Position numbers and translations under genes: made by a program. DNA of 64,000 nucleotides from Oceanobacillus manasiensis. GTDB taxonomy: Bacteria > Bacillota > Bacilli > Bacillales > Amphibacillaceae. Every line of letters begins with the position of its first letter. Positions within the stretch are counted from its first letter, which is position 1. The notes beneath the pieces are model-generated. The model was not told the origin of the DNA. It ran no database searches and worked only from the letters and a program-made list of their open reading frames with translations. Location: contig NZ_CCDL010000002.1 of NCBI RefSeq assembly GCF_000724085.1, positions 558,001 to 622,000 of the forward strand. Direction: 5' to 3'. This document shows positions 18,272-27,851 of this stretch, piece after piece.

Positions 18272-19318
18272 CTATTTCTCCCCCTTTTTAAAACGAAGTA
18301 ATACCCAGCGAATAATATAGCTTGATGCAACAAAAAAGATAATGAGTGCAATGATAATATCAACTAACTCGTTTGGCACTCCCGCTTCTGTCGGCATGTT
18401 CAAAGCTCCAACTTTTAAAGCACCAAAAAGAAATGCCGCCAAGATAACACCAATTGCTGTATTAGCACCTAATAACGCTACAGCAATTCCATCAAATCCA
18501 AGGTTTGTAAAGCCTGAACTAACAGACATATTTCCATACGTTCCGAGACCTTCCATAGACCCAGCAAGACCAGCAAATGCTCCTGATATAACCATTGCTA
18601 AGACTATATTGCGAGATACATTCATTCCTGCATATTTCGAGGCATGTTTGTTATAGCCAACAGACTTTAATTCATACCCTATAGAAGTGCGCTCAATGAT
18701 AAACCACATTAATACGGCAGCAAATAAGGCAATCAAAATACCATAATGCATTCTTGAGAAAAAAGTAAGATTTTGTAACCATTCAGAAGCAAGTGAAGCG
18801 GAAGAAGAAATTTTTTCAGTTTTATCTTGATTATCAGATAGTACTGACCGAATTAAAGCGTTAGAGCTATATAGCGCTACATAATTTAACATAATGGTTA
18901 CGATTACTTCATGAACTCCAAGTCGTGCTTTTAAAAGACCTGGAATAAATCCCCAAACTGCGCCAGCCAGAGCAGCAATGACAACTGCAAATGGGAGATG
19001 AAGGTACATTGGTAAATCAAATGTAATACCTACCCAAATTGCAGCAAGCCATCCCACAATAACCTGGCCTTCTGCACCGATATTAAATAAGCCAGTACGA
19101 AAAGCAAATGCTACTGCCAATCCGGTAAGGATATATGGCGTTACTTGCCTGATTGTTTCACCTACAAAATACATATCACCAAAGGCGCCTTCCCATAATG
19201 CAGCATATCCCTCGATTGGGTTGTATCCAAAAGCAAGCATGATAATGGCACCGGAGATAAGCCCGATGAACACTGAAATAACCGGAACCAAGATGTTAAA
19301 CAATTTATTCGAGGTCAT
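18272..19318 (-). CDS. nupP: Nucleoside ABC transporter permease NupP
   Basis: The second membrane subunit (348 aa), with multiple transmembrane segments and FRTGLFNIGAEGQVIVG, the signature close to the coupling region in this family. It overlaps the nupO stop by about 14 bases and runs directly into nupQ, so all three are translated from one message. Assignment follows the B. subtilis YufP family. Confidence 0.93.
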   Translation of the reverse strand: MTSNKLFNILVPVISVFIGLISGAIIMLAFGYNPIEGYAALWEGAFGDMYFVGETIRQVTPYILTGLAVAFAFRTGLFNIGAEGQVIVGWLAAIWVGITFDLPMYLHLPFAVVIAALAGAVWGFIPGLLKARLGVHEVIVTIMLNYVALYSSNALIRSVLSDNQDKTEKISSSASLASEWLQNLTFFSRMHYGILIALFAAVLMWFIIERTSIGYELKSVGYNKHASKYAGMNVSRNIVLAMVISGAFAGLAGSMEGLGTYGNMSVSSGFTNLGFDGIAVALLGANTAIGVILAAFLFGALKVGALNMPTEAGVPNELVDIIIALIIFFVASSYIIRWVLLRFKKGEK

Positions 19319-20846
19319 CTACAACACCCACCTTTTCTTCTGAACTTCCGGCCATCAGCAGTCCAAGTTTTTGTTCATTTGTTTCTTCTGGTTTGACATT
19401 TGCTACAATTTCACCATCAAAAACAACTGCAATTCGGTCACTAACATCAAGGATTTCATCGAGTTCAAAGGAGACTAATAATATTGCACGTCCTTTATCT
19501 CTTTCTTCAATCAGCTTTTGATGAATAAATTCAATTGCTCCTACATCGAGTCCTCGTGTAGGCTGTGCAGCAATTAATAGATCTGGTGAACGGTCTACCT
19601 CACGACTGATAATCGCTTTTTGCTGGTTTCCACCCGATAGTGCACGGGCTTTTGTATAGACACTAGGCGTTCGAACGTCATATTCCTTAATCAATTTTTC
19701 TGCTTTATCGTAAATTTCTTTGTAGTTTAATACTTTGTATTTAGAATAAGGCTTTTTATAATAGGTTTGGAGCACAATATTTTCGCCAATTGGAAAATCT
19801 AGAACTAATCCAAACTTATGCCTATCTTGCGGAATATGTCCGACACCACTTTCCGTCACTTTACGAGGAGATAAATTTGTGATTGCTTTTCCATTTAACT
19901 CGATGGATCCTTTTTGAGCTTTTTTTAATCCCGTAATGGCTTCGATTAATTCACTCTGTCCATTACCATCCACACCTGCAATTCCAACAATCTCCCCTGC
20001 ACGCAATTCTAAGTTCAACCCTTTTACCATATCAACTTTACGTGAATCTTTTACATGTAAGTTGTCAATTTTTAAAACCGTTTGTTTAGGCTGAGCTGGT
20101 GTCTTTTTTGTTTTAAAGGAAACATCCCTACCAACCATTAGGGAGGCTAATTCATTAACAGAGGTCCCCTCTACATTTACTGTGCCAATACCTTTCCCTT
20201 TTCTTATTACCGTACAACGGTCACATATTTGCATAATTTCTTTTAATTTATGTGTTATAAGAATGATAGATTTCCCTTCTGCAATTAGAGACTTCATAAT
20301 CTGCATCAATTCAATAATTTCTTGTGGTGTTAATACAGCAGTAGGTTCATCAAAGATAAGTACATCTGCTCCACGGTATAAGGTTTTCAAGATTTCTACC
20401 CGTTGTTGCATTCCAACAGAAATATCTTGGATTTTTGCTTTTGCGTCCACTTTTAGACCATACTTATTGGATAACTCTTGTACTTCTTTTTCTGCCTTCC
20501 GTAAATCAATTTTCCCCATGGCAGTCGGTTCAGTACCTAAAATAATATTTTGCGTAACAGTAAAAGGCTCTACAAGCATAAAATGTTGATGTACCATACC
20601 AATACCATGGTCATTCGCGACATTTGGATCGGTCATGTTTACCGGTTTCCCCTTAACTCGGATTTCTCCTTTTTCCGGCTGATATAAACCAAAAAGCACA
20701 TTCATTAATGTTGATTTTCCTGCACCGTTTTCTCCAAGCAATGCATGAATTTCACCTTTTTTTAGCTGTATGGTAATGTCATCATTCGCTACAATTCCTG
20801 GAAATTCTTTTCGTATATTTAACATTTCAACAACATAGTCCACCAA
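19305..20846 (-). CDS. nupO: Nucleoside ABC transporter ATPase NupO (two ABC domains)
   Basis: A 513-aa protein with two fused ATPase domains, typical of sugar/nucleoside importers. Domain 1 has a full Walker A (GENGAGKST, about residues 38-46) and Walker B (VLIFDEPTAVLTP). Domain 2 has degenerate sites (GVDGNGQSELIEA; LLIAAQPTRGLDVGA, without the catalytic Glu), as in the RbsA/YufO family. It lies after nupN, separated by two hairpins that probably reduce its expression relative to the binding lipoprotein. Confidence 0.95.
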   Translation of the reverse strand: MVDYVVEMLNIRKEFPGIVANDDITIQLKKGEIHALLGENGAGKSTLMNVLFGLYQPEKGEIRVKGKPVNMTDPNVANDHGIGMVHQHFMLVEPFTVTQNIILGTEPTAMGKIDLRKAEKEVQELSNKYGLKVDAKAKIQDISVGMQQRVEILKTLYRGADVLIFDEPTAVLTPQEIIELMQIMKSLIAEGKSIILITHKLKEIMQICDRCTVIRKGKGIGTVNVEGTSVNELASLMVGRDVSFKTKKTPAQPKQTVLKIDNLHVKDSRKVDMVKGLNLELRAGEIVGIAGVDGNGQSELIEAITGLKKAQKGSIELNGKAITNLSPRKVTESGVGHIPQDRHKFGLVLDFPIGENIVLQTYYKKPYSKYKVLNYKEIYDKAEKLIKEYDVRTPSVYTKARALSGGNQQKAIISREVDRSPDLLIAAQPTRGLDVGAIEFIHQKLIEERDKGRAILLVSFELDEILDVSDRIAVVFDGEIVANVKPEETNEQKLGLLMAGSSEEKVGVVDDLE

Positions 20847-20899
20847 ACATCAACCTCCTTATGAGCAGAATAGTCTGAATAAATCTTTACATTGAAAAT

Positions 20900-20953
20900 G
20901 AAGATCGCCAACTGAAGGAGCGGGATACACATTCCTTCAGTTGAAGATCTTCT
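20900..20953. repeat. Long imperfect hairpin between nupN and nupO
   Basis: AAGATC-AACTGAAGGA and TCCTTCAGTT-AGATCTT form a two-part stem of about 16 pairs around a 13-base loop, in the 200-bp nupN-nupO gap. No T-run follows, so it looks like an mRNA-stabilising or processing structure rather than a terminator. Confidence 0.6.
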
Positions 20954-21008
20954 TAATAGAACACCACATAATGGCAATGGTTAAATTTACAACCTTAATT
21001 TAATAATG

Positions 21009-21033
21009 AAAAAGGCTGTCTATCAGCCTTTTT
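21009..21033 (-). terminator. Terminator-like hairpin directly after nupN
   Basis: AAAAAGGCTG and CAGCCTTTTT pair around a 5-base loop, just past the nupN stop. The five-T tail suggests partial termination, giving more nupN lipoprotein mRNA than nupOPQ mRNA, a common arrangement in ABC operons. Confidence 0.8.
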
Positions 21034-21049
21034 CACGTTTTCTATTACC

Positions 21050-22162
21050 TTATAATTCTTCTTCGAATGCTTTTAGTTCGTCACGTGTTTGTGGAACCTT
21101 TACATCACCATTTTTAATCTTTTCTTTCCATTCGTTAACTGCTGTAGCAATTTCTTCTGTATATGCTTCTTCATTTGTTTCAGCGATCCCGATACCTTCA
21201 TCCTCAAGTCCGAATACGAGTACTTCTCCTCCTGGGAACTCTCCGTTAAGTCCTTGATTACTTACTTCTATTACAGAAGTATCTACACGCTTCACCATAG
21301 ATGTTAACGTTACGTTATGATCACCGATTGCTCCTTCTTCATATTGGTCACGGTCAACACCAATAACATAGATCTCTCTATCTTCATCTTTTTGTTTTAA
21401 ATCTTTAGCCTGTGCAAATACACCGTTTCCAGCAGCTCCTGCAGAATGGTAGATTACATCTGCACCGTCATTGTACATACGTGTTGCAATTAATTTACCA
21501 TCAGCTGCAGAGCTAAAGTTACCAACATATTGAATGTCTACTTCAATATCAGGATTTACAGACTTAGCACCTGCTACGAAACCGGATTCAAACTTATTAA
21601 TTAAAGCTGAATCTACACCACCAACAAAACCAAGTTTGTCTGTATTTGTCTTCATTGCTGCTGCAACACCCGTAAGGAATGAGCCTTCATGTTCAGCGAA
21701 TGTAATACTTGCTACATTCGGAGCTTCTACTACTGTATCTACGATTGCAAAGTCATTGTCTGGGTTTTGTTTAGCAATTTCAGTAATTGCATCCTCTAAT
21801 AGAAAACCAATACCAAATACTAGATCATAGTCATTACGAACAAGTCTTGTCATGTTTGGAAGATAATCAGATTCGTCCTCTGATTGGGCATAGTCAAAAC
21901 CAGCACCTTTTGATAATCCATGCTCTTCGCCCCAAGCTTGTAAACCTTCCCATGCAGATTGGTTAAATGACTTATCATCTACGCCACCTTCATCTGTTAC
22001 CATACCTACATTATATTCTGAAGAACCTTCTTCAGAAGTGCCTTCATCTTCTCCTTCATTGTCACTTCCTGATTGATCTTCACCGCCACCACATGCAGCT
22101 AATACAAGACCAAGACTTAGCAATAATGCAAACAATAAGATAAATTTACGATTTTTCAACAT
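21050..22162 (-). CDS. nupN: BMP-family nucleoside-binding lipoprotein NupN
   Basis: The extracytoplasmic receptor of the nup importer. From the ATG at 22162 (GGGGG 5 bases before) it has a lipoprotein signal ending LVLAAC, with the lipid-modified Cys at residue 24, then a very acidic linker (EDQSGSDNEGEDEGTSEE) and a Bmp/Med domain (YNVGMVTDEGGVDDKSFNQSAWEG). Mature length about 347 aa. The frame is open upstream to 22249 but without the signal at its start. It follows the gntR-type gene directly, which may control it. Confidence 0.93.
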   Translation of the reverse strand: MLKNRKFILLFALLLSLGLVLAACGGGEDQSGSDNEGEDEGTSEEGSSEYNVGMVTDEGGVDDKSFNQSAWEGLQAWGEEHGLSKGAGFDYAQSEDESDYLPNMTRLVRNDYDLVFGIGFLLEDAITEIAKQNPDNDFAIVDTVVEAPNVASITFAEHEGSFLTGVAAAMKTNTDKLGFVGGVDSALINKFESGFVAGAKSVNPDIEVDIQYVGNFSSAADGKLIATRMYNDGADVIYHSAGAAGNGVFAQAKDLKQKDEDREIYVIGVDRDQYEEGAIGDHNVTLTSMVKRVDTSVIEVSNQGLNGEFPGGEVLVFGLEDEGIGIAETNEEAYTEEIATAVNEWKEKIKNGDVKVPQTRDELKAFEEEL

Positions 22163-22248
22163 TGTTACCCCCTGTTTTTCTATAATATTTTGAATATAGT
22201 GCTCGCAGTTCTCGTAAACTATCACCTCCCTAAATGCTTCGTAATTCA

Positions 22249-22974
22249 TTACATTCTTTTTCGCAACACGTGAAAACTAAAGACATCGGAACGAAAATAG
22301 TTTGCAGAATAAAGAACTGGTTCGTCTGCTTCAGTGTAATGCATTTGCTTTAGCAATAAGAGAGATTGTTCAGGTTCACAGTTAAGAATACTGTAAATCC
22401 TGTCATGATAGCTAACTGGTTCAATATAGGTAACGGCATAAGCTACACGCTTGTCTGTATATTCCTCAAGTAATTGAAAAAGTGAATCTTCTTCGTGTAC
22501 CCTTTCCATTGGAATCAAGTGTGATGGAATCTTATCAATACAGAAAACGACTGGCTTATTATCAGCAGTTCTTACACGTTCTATCTTTGCAAGAATGTCA
22601 ATTTGATCAGGTGCAAATTTGCTCCGTTCATCCTCGGTTGGTTCAAGAAACTCTGTGGACAAATACTGTGAAGCAGCCTTCTTACCTGATTGCTCGATCA
22701 TATCCGTAACACTAGTTAATTGTTCTATACCTGATGAAAAAATCGGCTTTTGATTAACAAATGTTCCAACACCATGTCTTCTTGTTACCACATTATCTTC
22801 TTCTAAAATACGTAACGCTTCCCTAAGTGTAGCTCTAGATACTCCAAGAAGCTTAGACAACTGAAACTCAGAAGGAAGCTTCTGCTTTTCTTTATATTTA
22901 CCGCTTTCAATATCCTTTTTAATTTCGTCTATTACCTGTAAATATAGATGTCTGGAATCAATTTTTATAGACAT
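22249..22974 (-). CDS. ymfC: GntR/HutC-family transcriptional regulator (YmfC)
   Basis: A 241-aa regulator with an N-terminal winged HTH (LPSEFQLSKLLGVSRATLREALRILEEDNVVTRRHGVGTFV, about residues 33-73) and a C-terminal UTRA effector domain typical of the HutC subfamily. It lies immediately upstream of the nupNOPQ operon and its stop overlaps the region leading to nupN, so control of that transporter and of itself is likely. A palindrome resembling HutC operators lies about 40-55 bases before its start. The effector is unknown. Confidence 0.9.
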   Translation of the reverse strand: MSIKIDSRHLYLQVIDEIKKDIESGKYKEKQKLPSEFQLSKLLGVSRATLREALRILEEDNVVTRRHGVGTFVNQKPIFSSGIEQLTSVTDMIEQSGKKAASQYLSTEFLEPTEDERSKFAPDQIDILAKIERVRTADNKPVVFCIDKIPSHLIPMERVHEEDSLFQLLEEYTDKRVAYAVTYIEPVSYHDRIYSILNCEPEQSLLLLKQMHYTEADEPVLYSANYFRSDVFSFHVLRKRM

Positions 22975-23014
22975 GGTTAGCTTCCTCCTAACTGTCCGGA
23001 TATGTATGGTTCAT

Positions 23015-23029
23015 AGAGATCAGACCTCT
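23015..23029. promoter_or_regulatory. Candidate GntR/HutC operator before ymfC
   Basis: AGAGATCAGACCTCT (minus strand AGAGGTCTGATCTCT) is a near-perfect 15-bp inverted repeat resembling the GGTCTAGACC core bound by HutC-type regulators such as NagR/YvoA. It sits downstream of the probable ymfC -10 box, fitting autorepression. Confidence 0.45.
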
Positions 23030-23063
23030 GACGTTGGACATATTTCTCATTTGTTCGAGATAA

Positions 23064-23092
23064 ATCATACCATTAATAGTCGAATAAATAAA
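23064..23092 (-). promoter_or_regulatory. Probable promoter of ymfC-nup operon
   Basis: On the minus strand an extended -10 (TGGTATGAT; core 23064-23069) with a weak TTTATT -35 at 17 bases. It is the best promoter-like sequence in the 400-bp spoIIIE-ymfC gap. Confidence 0.4.
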
Positions 23093-23185
23093 TAGTTATA
23101 GGACAAATTCCTTAAATAATTTGCTAACTATTCGACGTTTTTCTACAATAAGCATATTTCTATCATATCTGTCTTAGGAATATTA

Positions 23186-23199
23186 TGATAGCGTTTTCT
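23186..23199. promoter_or_regulatory. Candidate CcpA-binding cre site upstream of ymfC-nup
   Basis: The minus strand reads AGAAAACGCTATCA, matching the cre consensus TGWAANCGNTNNCA at 13 of 14 positions. It lies about 115 bases upstream of the probable ymfC -10, so it could place nucleoside uptake under carbon catabolite control. This is a pattern match only. Confidence 0.35.
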
Positions 23200-23315
23200 T
23201 TTTATGGGTAGGATCTTAAAATCTATCTCAAACTTCCATATACTTATTTAAAACGTTTAACTACACTTTCTAGATATGTTTTAAGAATTATCAAGCACCA
23301 TTACGATTGTAAATC

Positions 23316-23356
23316 TCAAAAAAACAGCAGGCCATTCTCTGAATGACTGCTGTTTT
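23316..23356 (-). terminator. Intrinsic terminator after spoIIIE
   Basis: AAAACAGCAG pairs with CTGCTGTTTT around a 16-base loop, followed on the minus strand by a T-tract, about 20 bases beyond the spoIIIE stop. Confidence 0.9.
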
Positions 23357-23376
23357 TTAAAAAGGATACGCTTCGT

Positions 23377-25662
23377 TTAGGATGATTTTTCTTCTGATTG
23401 TGTGACAAGTACTGTACGCGGTTTGCTTCCTTCATATGGTCCTACGATACCTCTATCTTCCATGGCATCAATTAATCTAGCAGCCCTGGTATAGCCTATT
23501 CGAAATCTTCTTTGTAACATAGAGACACTTGCACTTTGCATTTCAACGATTAATTGGACAGCTTCCTCATACAATTCATCTCCAACTTCTTCTTTCACAT
23601 CATTTGTATCATCAGGAATCATTTCTTCCTGATAAGAAGCCTTTTGTTGGTCAATACAGTGATCTACTACCCTTTCTACTTCTTCATCAGATAAAAAAGC
23701 ACCTTGAACTCGAGTAGGTTTAGAAGCACCGACTGGAAGAAAGAGCATGTCCCCTCGTCCGAGTAGCTTCTCTGCACCACCAGAATCAAGAATTGTTCTA
23801 GAATCTGTCTGAGAAGAAACACTAAATGCAATCCTGGAAGGGATATTAGCTTTGATGACTCCAGTAATAACATCTACAGAAGGACGTTGTGTCGCAATAA
23901 TTAAATGGATTCCAGCTGCCCGGGCCATCTGAGCAAGACGAGTAATCGCATCCTCTACATCGTTAGAAGCAACCATCATTAGATCGGCCAACTCATCGAC
24001 TAGTACAACAATATACGGTAAATTAGGCTGGGTATCCTCAGTAGTTTGATTATATTTTCTTATATATTCATTATACCCCTCAATATTGCGGGTGCCCGTA
24101 TCTGAAAATAACTCATATCTTCTTTCCATTTCGGATACTACTTTTTGTAATGCTCTAGATGCTTTTTTTGGATCTGTCACTACGGGAGCCAAAAGATGAG
24201 GAATACCATTATAAACATTTAATTCCACTTTCTTTGGATCTATCATCATCATCTTAACCTCGTGTGGTTTAGTCCGCATAAGAATGGTTGTAATAATTCC
24301 ATTTACACACACACTTTTCCCGCTACCGGTTGCTCCTGCGATAAGCATATGCGGCATTTTATTAAGCTCTGCTACCACCGCTTCTCCCGATATATCTCTT
24401 CCGAGCGCAAACAATAATTTTGATGTTTGGTTTTGTAACGTTTTATCTACCACTTCACGAAGGCTTACCATCGCAACTTCCTGGTTAGGCACTTCAATCC
24501 CGACTGCTGACTTTCCAGGAATAGGCGCTTCAATCCGAATATCCTTTGCTGCAAGAGCGAGCGCTAAATCATCATGTAACCCGACAATTTTACTCACCTT
24601 CACCCCCGCTTCTGGATACACTTCATATTTTGTTACAGCAGGTCCAACATGAACCTTAGTGACTCTAGCCTTAACACCAAAACTATGAAACGTTTTTTCT
24701 AGTTTTCTAACTGTAGCTTGAATCTGAGATTTCTCCTGTTGCTGTGAGTTGTTTGCAGGTTCTGCTAATAGCTTAGGAGATGGAAGCACATATTCGTGGT
24801 TTTCTGGCTCCGTCATAGGCATATTTTCCATAATATCGTCTACACTAGTATCTTCTTTTTCAGCATCATCAATCTTTTCCTGAGGAGCATCCTCTTTTGA
24901 TAACTCTGAAGCAGCGTATGTAACATCAGTGAAGTCCTGTATAACTGGCTCTGTTTCATATGCTTCTGCCAGTTCTTCTGGTTCCTCATTTCGATTATAC
25001 GCTTCCTCCTCTTTTTCCTTCTTACGTTTCCGTTTGTCTTCTTTATTACCTGCTGTTTTTTCTTTGTAATTGCTTATGACTTGGTTCAATTTTTTTCCTA
25101 ATTTGGAAAATAAGTCACCAATCGAGTATTCAGTCATAAAGATTATTCCAATTAAAATTGAAAATACGGAAACAATTTTTGCTCCTACTAAAGAAAACAA
25201 ATAATAGCAAAATGTAAAAAGTAATGCAGCAACCATTCCTCCCCCAAGCATAGAGCTACTGACCTCTCCATTTAAATGGGAAATAAAACTATCCCATGAA
25301 GCAGCTAAAATGGAGACATTACCTGTCAAAATAACTTGTTCGAATGCCTGGATATGTGTTAGCAATAGAACACCTGCAAATATGATATAGAAGCCTATTA
25401 ATCTTTTGTTTGTAAAATCTGGGTATCTACGTTTTACAACAAGTAACACTCCAGTAATGAGTAATAGAAGGGAAGCAACAAAGTACCATATTCCGAAAAA
25501 GAAACGGAAGACATGTTCAAGTCCGCCCGGTATAGCACCATCGCTTATCGCACTTGCTCCGCTACCAAGAATCGCTAGAAAAATAAATAATAGACCTAGC
25601 AGTTCAAATTTTAATTGTGTTTTTAATTTACTGTTTCGTTTCTTTCTTCTTTTTTTAGCCAT
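23377..25662 (-). CDS. spoIIIE: DNA translocase SpoIIIE/FtsK
   Basis: SpoIIIE pumps the chromosome into the forespore through the septum. The 761-aa product has four N-terminal membrane helices (about residues 20-175), a charged low-complexity linker (about 195-310), and the FtsK motor with Walker [11 protein letters not shown], the conserved [27 protein letters not shown] and a Walker B-like [16 protein letters not shown]-terminal gamma winged-helix ([19 protein letters not shown]) reads polar DNA sequences. B. subtilis SpoIIIE is 787 aa. It follows ylzJ and has its own leader and terminator. Confidence 0.97.
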   Translation of the reverse strand: MAKKRRKKRNSKLKTQLKFELLGLLFIFLAILGSGASAISDGAIPGGLEHVFRFFFGIWYFVASLLLLITGVLLVVKRRYPDFTNKRLIGFYIIFAGVLLLTHIQAFEQVILTGNVSILAASWDSFISHLNGEVSSSMLGGGMVAALLFTFCYYLFSLVGAKIVSVFSILIGIIFMTEYSIGDLFSKLGKKLNQVISNYKEKTAGNKEDKRKRKKEKEEEAYNRNEEPEELAEAYETEPVIQDFTDVTYAASELSKEDAPQEKIDDAEKEDTSVDDIMENMPMTEPENHEYVLPSPKLLAEPANNSQQQEKSQIQATVRKLEKTFHSFGVKARVTKVHVGPAVTKYEVYPEAGVKVSKIVGLHDDLALALAAKDIRIEAPIPGKSAVGIEVPNQEVAMVSLREVVDKTLQNQTSKLLFALGRDISGEAVVAELNKMPHMLIAGATGSGKSVCVNGIITTILMRTKPHEVKMMMIDPKKVELNVYNGIPHLLAPVVTDPKKASRALQKVVSEMERRYELFSDTGTRNIEGYNEYIRKYNQTTEDTQPNLPYIVVLVDELADLMMVASNDVEDAITRLAQMARAAGIHLIIATQRPSVDVITGVIKANIPSRIAFSVSSQTDSRTILDSGGAEKLLGRGDMLFLPVGASKPTRVQGAFLSDEEVERVVDHCIDQQKASYQEEMIPDDTNDVKEEVGDELYEEAVQLIVEMQSASVSMLQRRFRIGYTRAARLIDAMEDRGIVGPYEGSKPRTVLVTQSEEKSS

Positions 25663-25699
25663 TTTCTCACCTCTGTCCTACCATGCAATATGACGATGA

Positions 25700-25726
25700 A
25701 ACCCCTGCCGCTTAACGACAAGGGTT
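25700..25726 (-). promoter_or_regulatory. Leader hairpin before spoIIIE, similar to one before rimP
   Basis: The minus strand folds AACCCTTGTCG/CGGCAGGGGTT, located between the probable spoIIIE promoter and its ribosome site. The plus-strand string AAACCCCTGCCG recurs identically at 44608-44619 in the rimP leader, again in a hairpin. Confidence 0.5.
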
Positions 25727-25744
25727 ATTCCTTCATTTACCTCT

Positions 25745-25753
25745 ATTATATCA
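25745..25753 (-). promoter_or_regulatory. Probable extended -10 promoter of spoIIIE
   Basis: TGATATAAT on the minus strand is a perfect extended -10 element, about 85 bases before the spoIIIE ATG. No strong -35 is seen. Confidence 0.5.
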
Positions 25754-25909
25754 CAAAATACTTATTCTAAGATAAAGTGAACATTAACTAGGTAGCATTT
25801 TATTCATTCCCACTAATAGTTAATATAATAAAGCTCTATTTGGTTGGGGAGTTCCCTACTTTTCACCAAATGTTAGTTAGCTAAAAGCGGATGCTAAACC
25901 CCAGTACAT

Positions 25910-26116
25910 TTAAGATAAAATCGTTCCAGGGCTAAGCGAATCGTTCAGGTAATCCTGGGGATCTGTTGATAGCAGCTGTAGCAACTGATAGGATCCATCT
26001 TCCTTTTGCTCTACATACATGCTTTTCCCTTGATGCACAACACATTGGCGCTTTGCCGTGACATCTTCCTGTTGTGGAAAAATCTCCTCCTGTGACAATG
26101 GTGTATAAAGTATCAT
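25910..26116 (-). CDS. ylzJ: YlzJ-like small protein
   Basis: A 68-aa protein of the YlzJ family, found between tepA and spoIIIE in Bacillaceae and of unknown role. Begins [14 protein letters not shown] and ends [12 protein letters not shown]. Its ATG overlaps the tepA stop by four bases, so it is translationally coupled to tepA. No signal peptide or membrane segment is seen. Confidence 0.88.
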   Translation of the reverse strand: MILYTPLSQEEIFPQQEDVTAKRQCVVHQGKSMYVEQKEDGSYQLLQLLSTDPQDYLNDSLSPGTILS

Positions 26117-26841
26117 TGAATCACCTGATTTTCTTCCATTTTTGGACCAATCAATTCGTTGATTTTTTGCATCGCTTCTTTTACTCCACCTACACTATCG
26201 ATCAAGCCATATTCCACAGCATCCGTCCCCACTACATTTGTGCCAATATCCCTCGTTAGGTTGCCTTTATCGAACATTAGATCCTTAAATTTTTCTTCTT
26301 TTATGTTGGAATGGCTGACAACAAAATTGATTACCCGCTCTTGCATTTTATCGAGGTATTCAAACGTTTGCGGCACACCGATTACCAAGCCAGTTAACCT
26401 CACAGGATGGATGGTCATCGTTGCCGTCGGTACAATAAAAGAATAGTCTGTTGCAACTGCTATTGGTACTCCGATGGAATGACCACCACCGAGGACTATG
26501 GAAACAGTTGGTTTGGAAATAGAAGCAATCATTTCAGAAAGAGCAAGTCCAGCCTCTACATCTCCGCCTACTGTATTTAACAGAATAATTAATCCTTCAA
26601 TTTTCGGGTTTTGTTCAATAGCAATGAGCTGAGGTAATAAATGCTCGTACTTCGTAGTCTTGTTTTGCGGTGGTAGTTGAATGTGTCCTTCTACCTGACC
26701 TATGATGGAAAGTACATGTATATTTGAGTCTGGCGCCTGTGGAACATTTGATTGTCCCAGCTGTTGAATCTTTTGTACCAAAGCAGAAGAGTTTTGTTGC
26801 CCATCCTGATTTTGATCTTCTTTTCTACCTTCTTTATTCAT
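26113..26841 (-). CDS. tepA: TepA, ClpP-class translocation-enhancing protease
   Basis: A 242-aa ClpP/crotonase-fold serine protease. Visible core: [25 protein letters not shown], then [17 protein letters not shown], which holds the nucleophile region, and [10 protein letters not shown] with the conserved His. TepA was linked to degradation of signal peptides and protein export in B. subtilis. It is cytosolic, with a polar Gln-rich N-terminus of about 30 residues. It lies between dapA and ylzJ. Confidence 0.93.
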   Translation of the reverse strand: MNKEGRKEDQNQDGQQNSSALVQKIQQLGQSNVPQAPDSNIHVLSIIGQVEGHIQLPPQNKTTKYEHLLPQLIAIEQNPKIEGLIILLNTVGGDVEAGLALSEMIASISKPTVSIVLGGGHSIGVPIAVATDYSFIVPTATMTIHPVRLTGLVIGVPQTFEYLDKMQERVINFVVSHSNIKEEKFKDLMFDKGNLTRDIGTNVVGTDAVEYGLIDSVGGVKEAMQKINELIGPKMEENQVIQ

Positions 26842-26904
26842 TTACGAACACTCCTTATCACTAGTAGCTCTTACTAGTATGAACGTAAATTAGTGACTCC
26901 ATGC

Positions 26905-26941
26905 AAAAAACAAAATACCAGCTTAAAGAACTGGTATTTTG
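26905..26941 (-). terminator. Intrinsic terminator after dapA
   Basis: AAAATACCAG and CTGGTATTTT pair around a 9-base loop, with a T-run on the minus strand, directly after the dapA stop. Confidence 0.92.
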
Positions 26942-26946
26942 CAACA

Positions 26947-27813
26947 TTACCTATCCATTTTTTCTTTTAAAACACTTCGTTCTTCATCTGTTAACGGAAG
27001 AAGTGGCAATCGTACACCGCCTGATTCAATACCCTTCATTTGTAAGGCAGCTTTTACTGGTGACGGAGATGGGGCAGTAAATAATGCATTCATAACAGGA
27101 ACTAACTTCCTGTGCTTGGCAGCAGCCTGTTTAACCTCCCCGGTTTCGTAATGATTCACCATTTCTTTCATCTCATTACCGACAATATGAGAAGCTACAG
27201 AGATAATTCCATTTGCCCCGATTGATAGCATTGGCAATGTCATGCTGTCATCACCACTGTATAAACTAAAATCATCACTTGTGTTCTCAATAATTTCAGC
27301 TGCTTGATCGAGATCACCGGTTGACTCTTTAACTGAAACAATGTTTTGGATTTTACTAAGTTCTATTATCGTCTCTGCTGTGAGCTTTACTACAGACCGA
27401 CCTGGTATATTATATAGCATGACTGGCAAAGTGGTTGCATTTGCAATTGTTTTAAAATGCTCAAACATGCCTCGTTGATTTGGCTTATTGTAATAGGGAG
27501 CTACTAGCATAACCGCGTCTACCCCAGATTTTTCTGCTTCACTCGTTAAATCAATTGAAGCTTTCGTGCTGTTGCTACCTGTACCAGCGATTACAGGAAC
27601 ACGTTTATTTACAACTTTAACTACATGCTTAAAAAGATTTACTTTTTCATCCATTGATAAAGTTGGTGATTCCCCCGTGGTTCCAGCAATAACTAAACCA
27701 TCAGTGCCGTTCTCTAGTAAGTATTCAATTAAAATGTCAGTTTGATCATAATCAATCTCTCCATTATGATCAAAAGGGGTTACCATTGCTGTTAAAACCC
27801 GACCAAAATTCAT
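26947..27813 (-). CDS. dapA: 4-hydroxy-tetrahydrodipicolinate synthase DapA
   Basis: DapA condenses aspartate semialdehyde with pyruvate, the first step to diaminopimelate, lysine and dipicolinate. The 288-aa product is a TIM barrel with the Schiff-base Lys in VSVKESTGD, the catalytic Tyr in MLYNIPGRS, and AGTTGESPTLS near the N-terminus. ATG 27813 is preferred (AAAGGTG upstream; the longer frame starts with a GTG inside that site). It ends the asd-dapG-dapA unit, whose product feeds the dipicolinate synthase encoded just upstream. Confidence 0.97.
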   Translation of the reverse strand: MNFGRVLTAMVTPFDHNGEIDYDQTDILIEYLLENGTDGLVIAGTTGESPTLSMDEKVNLFKHVVKVVNKRVPVIAGTGSNSTKASIDLTSEAEKSGVDAVMLVAPYYNKPNQRGMFEHFKTIANATTLPVMLYNIPGRSVVKLTAETIIELSKIQNIVSVKESTGDLDQAAEIIENTSDDFSLYSGDDSMTLPMLSIGANGIISVASHIVGNEMKEMVNHYETGEVKQAAAKHRKLVPVMNALFTAPSPSPVKAALQMKGIESGGVRLPLLPLTDEERSVLKEKMDR

Positions 27814-27851
27814 TTCTATCACCTTTCTCTTTCTAATCTTATCTAGGATTG

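Noticed and set aside
22163-22248. Longer NupN start at 22249, with a strong GGGAGG in between
   Set aside because: A longer start would put the lipoprotein signal peptide about 30 residues inside the protein; ATG 22162 with GGGGG upstream gives a normal lipoprotein.
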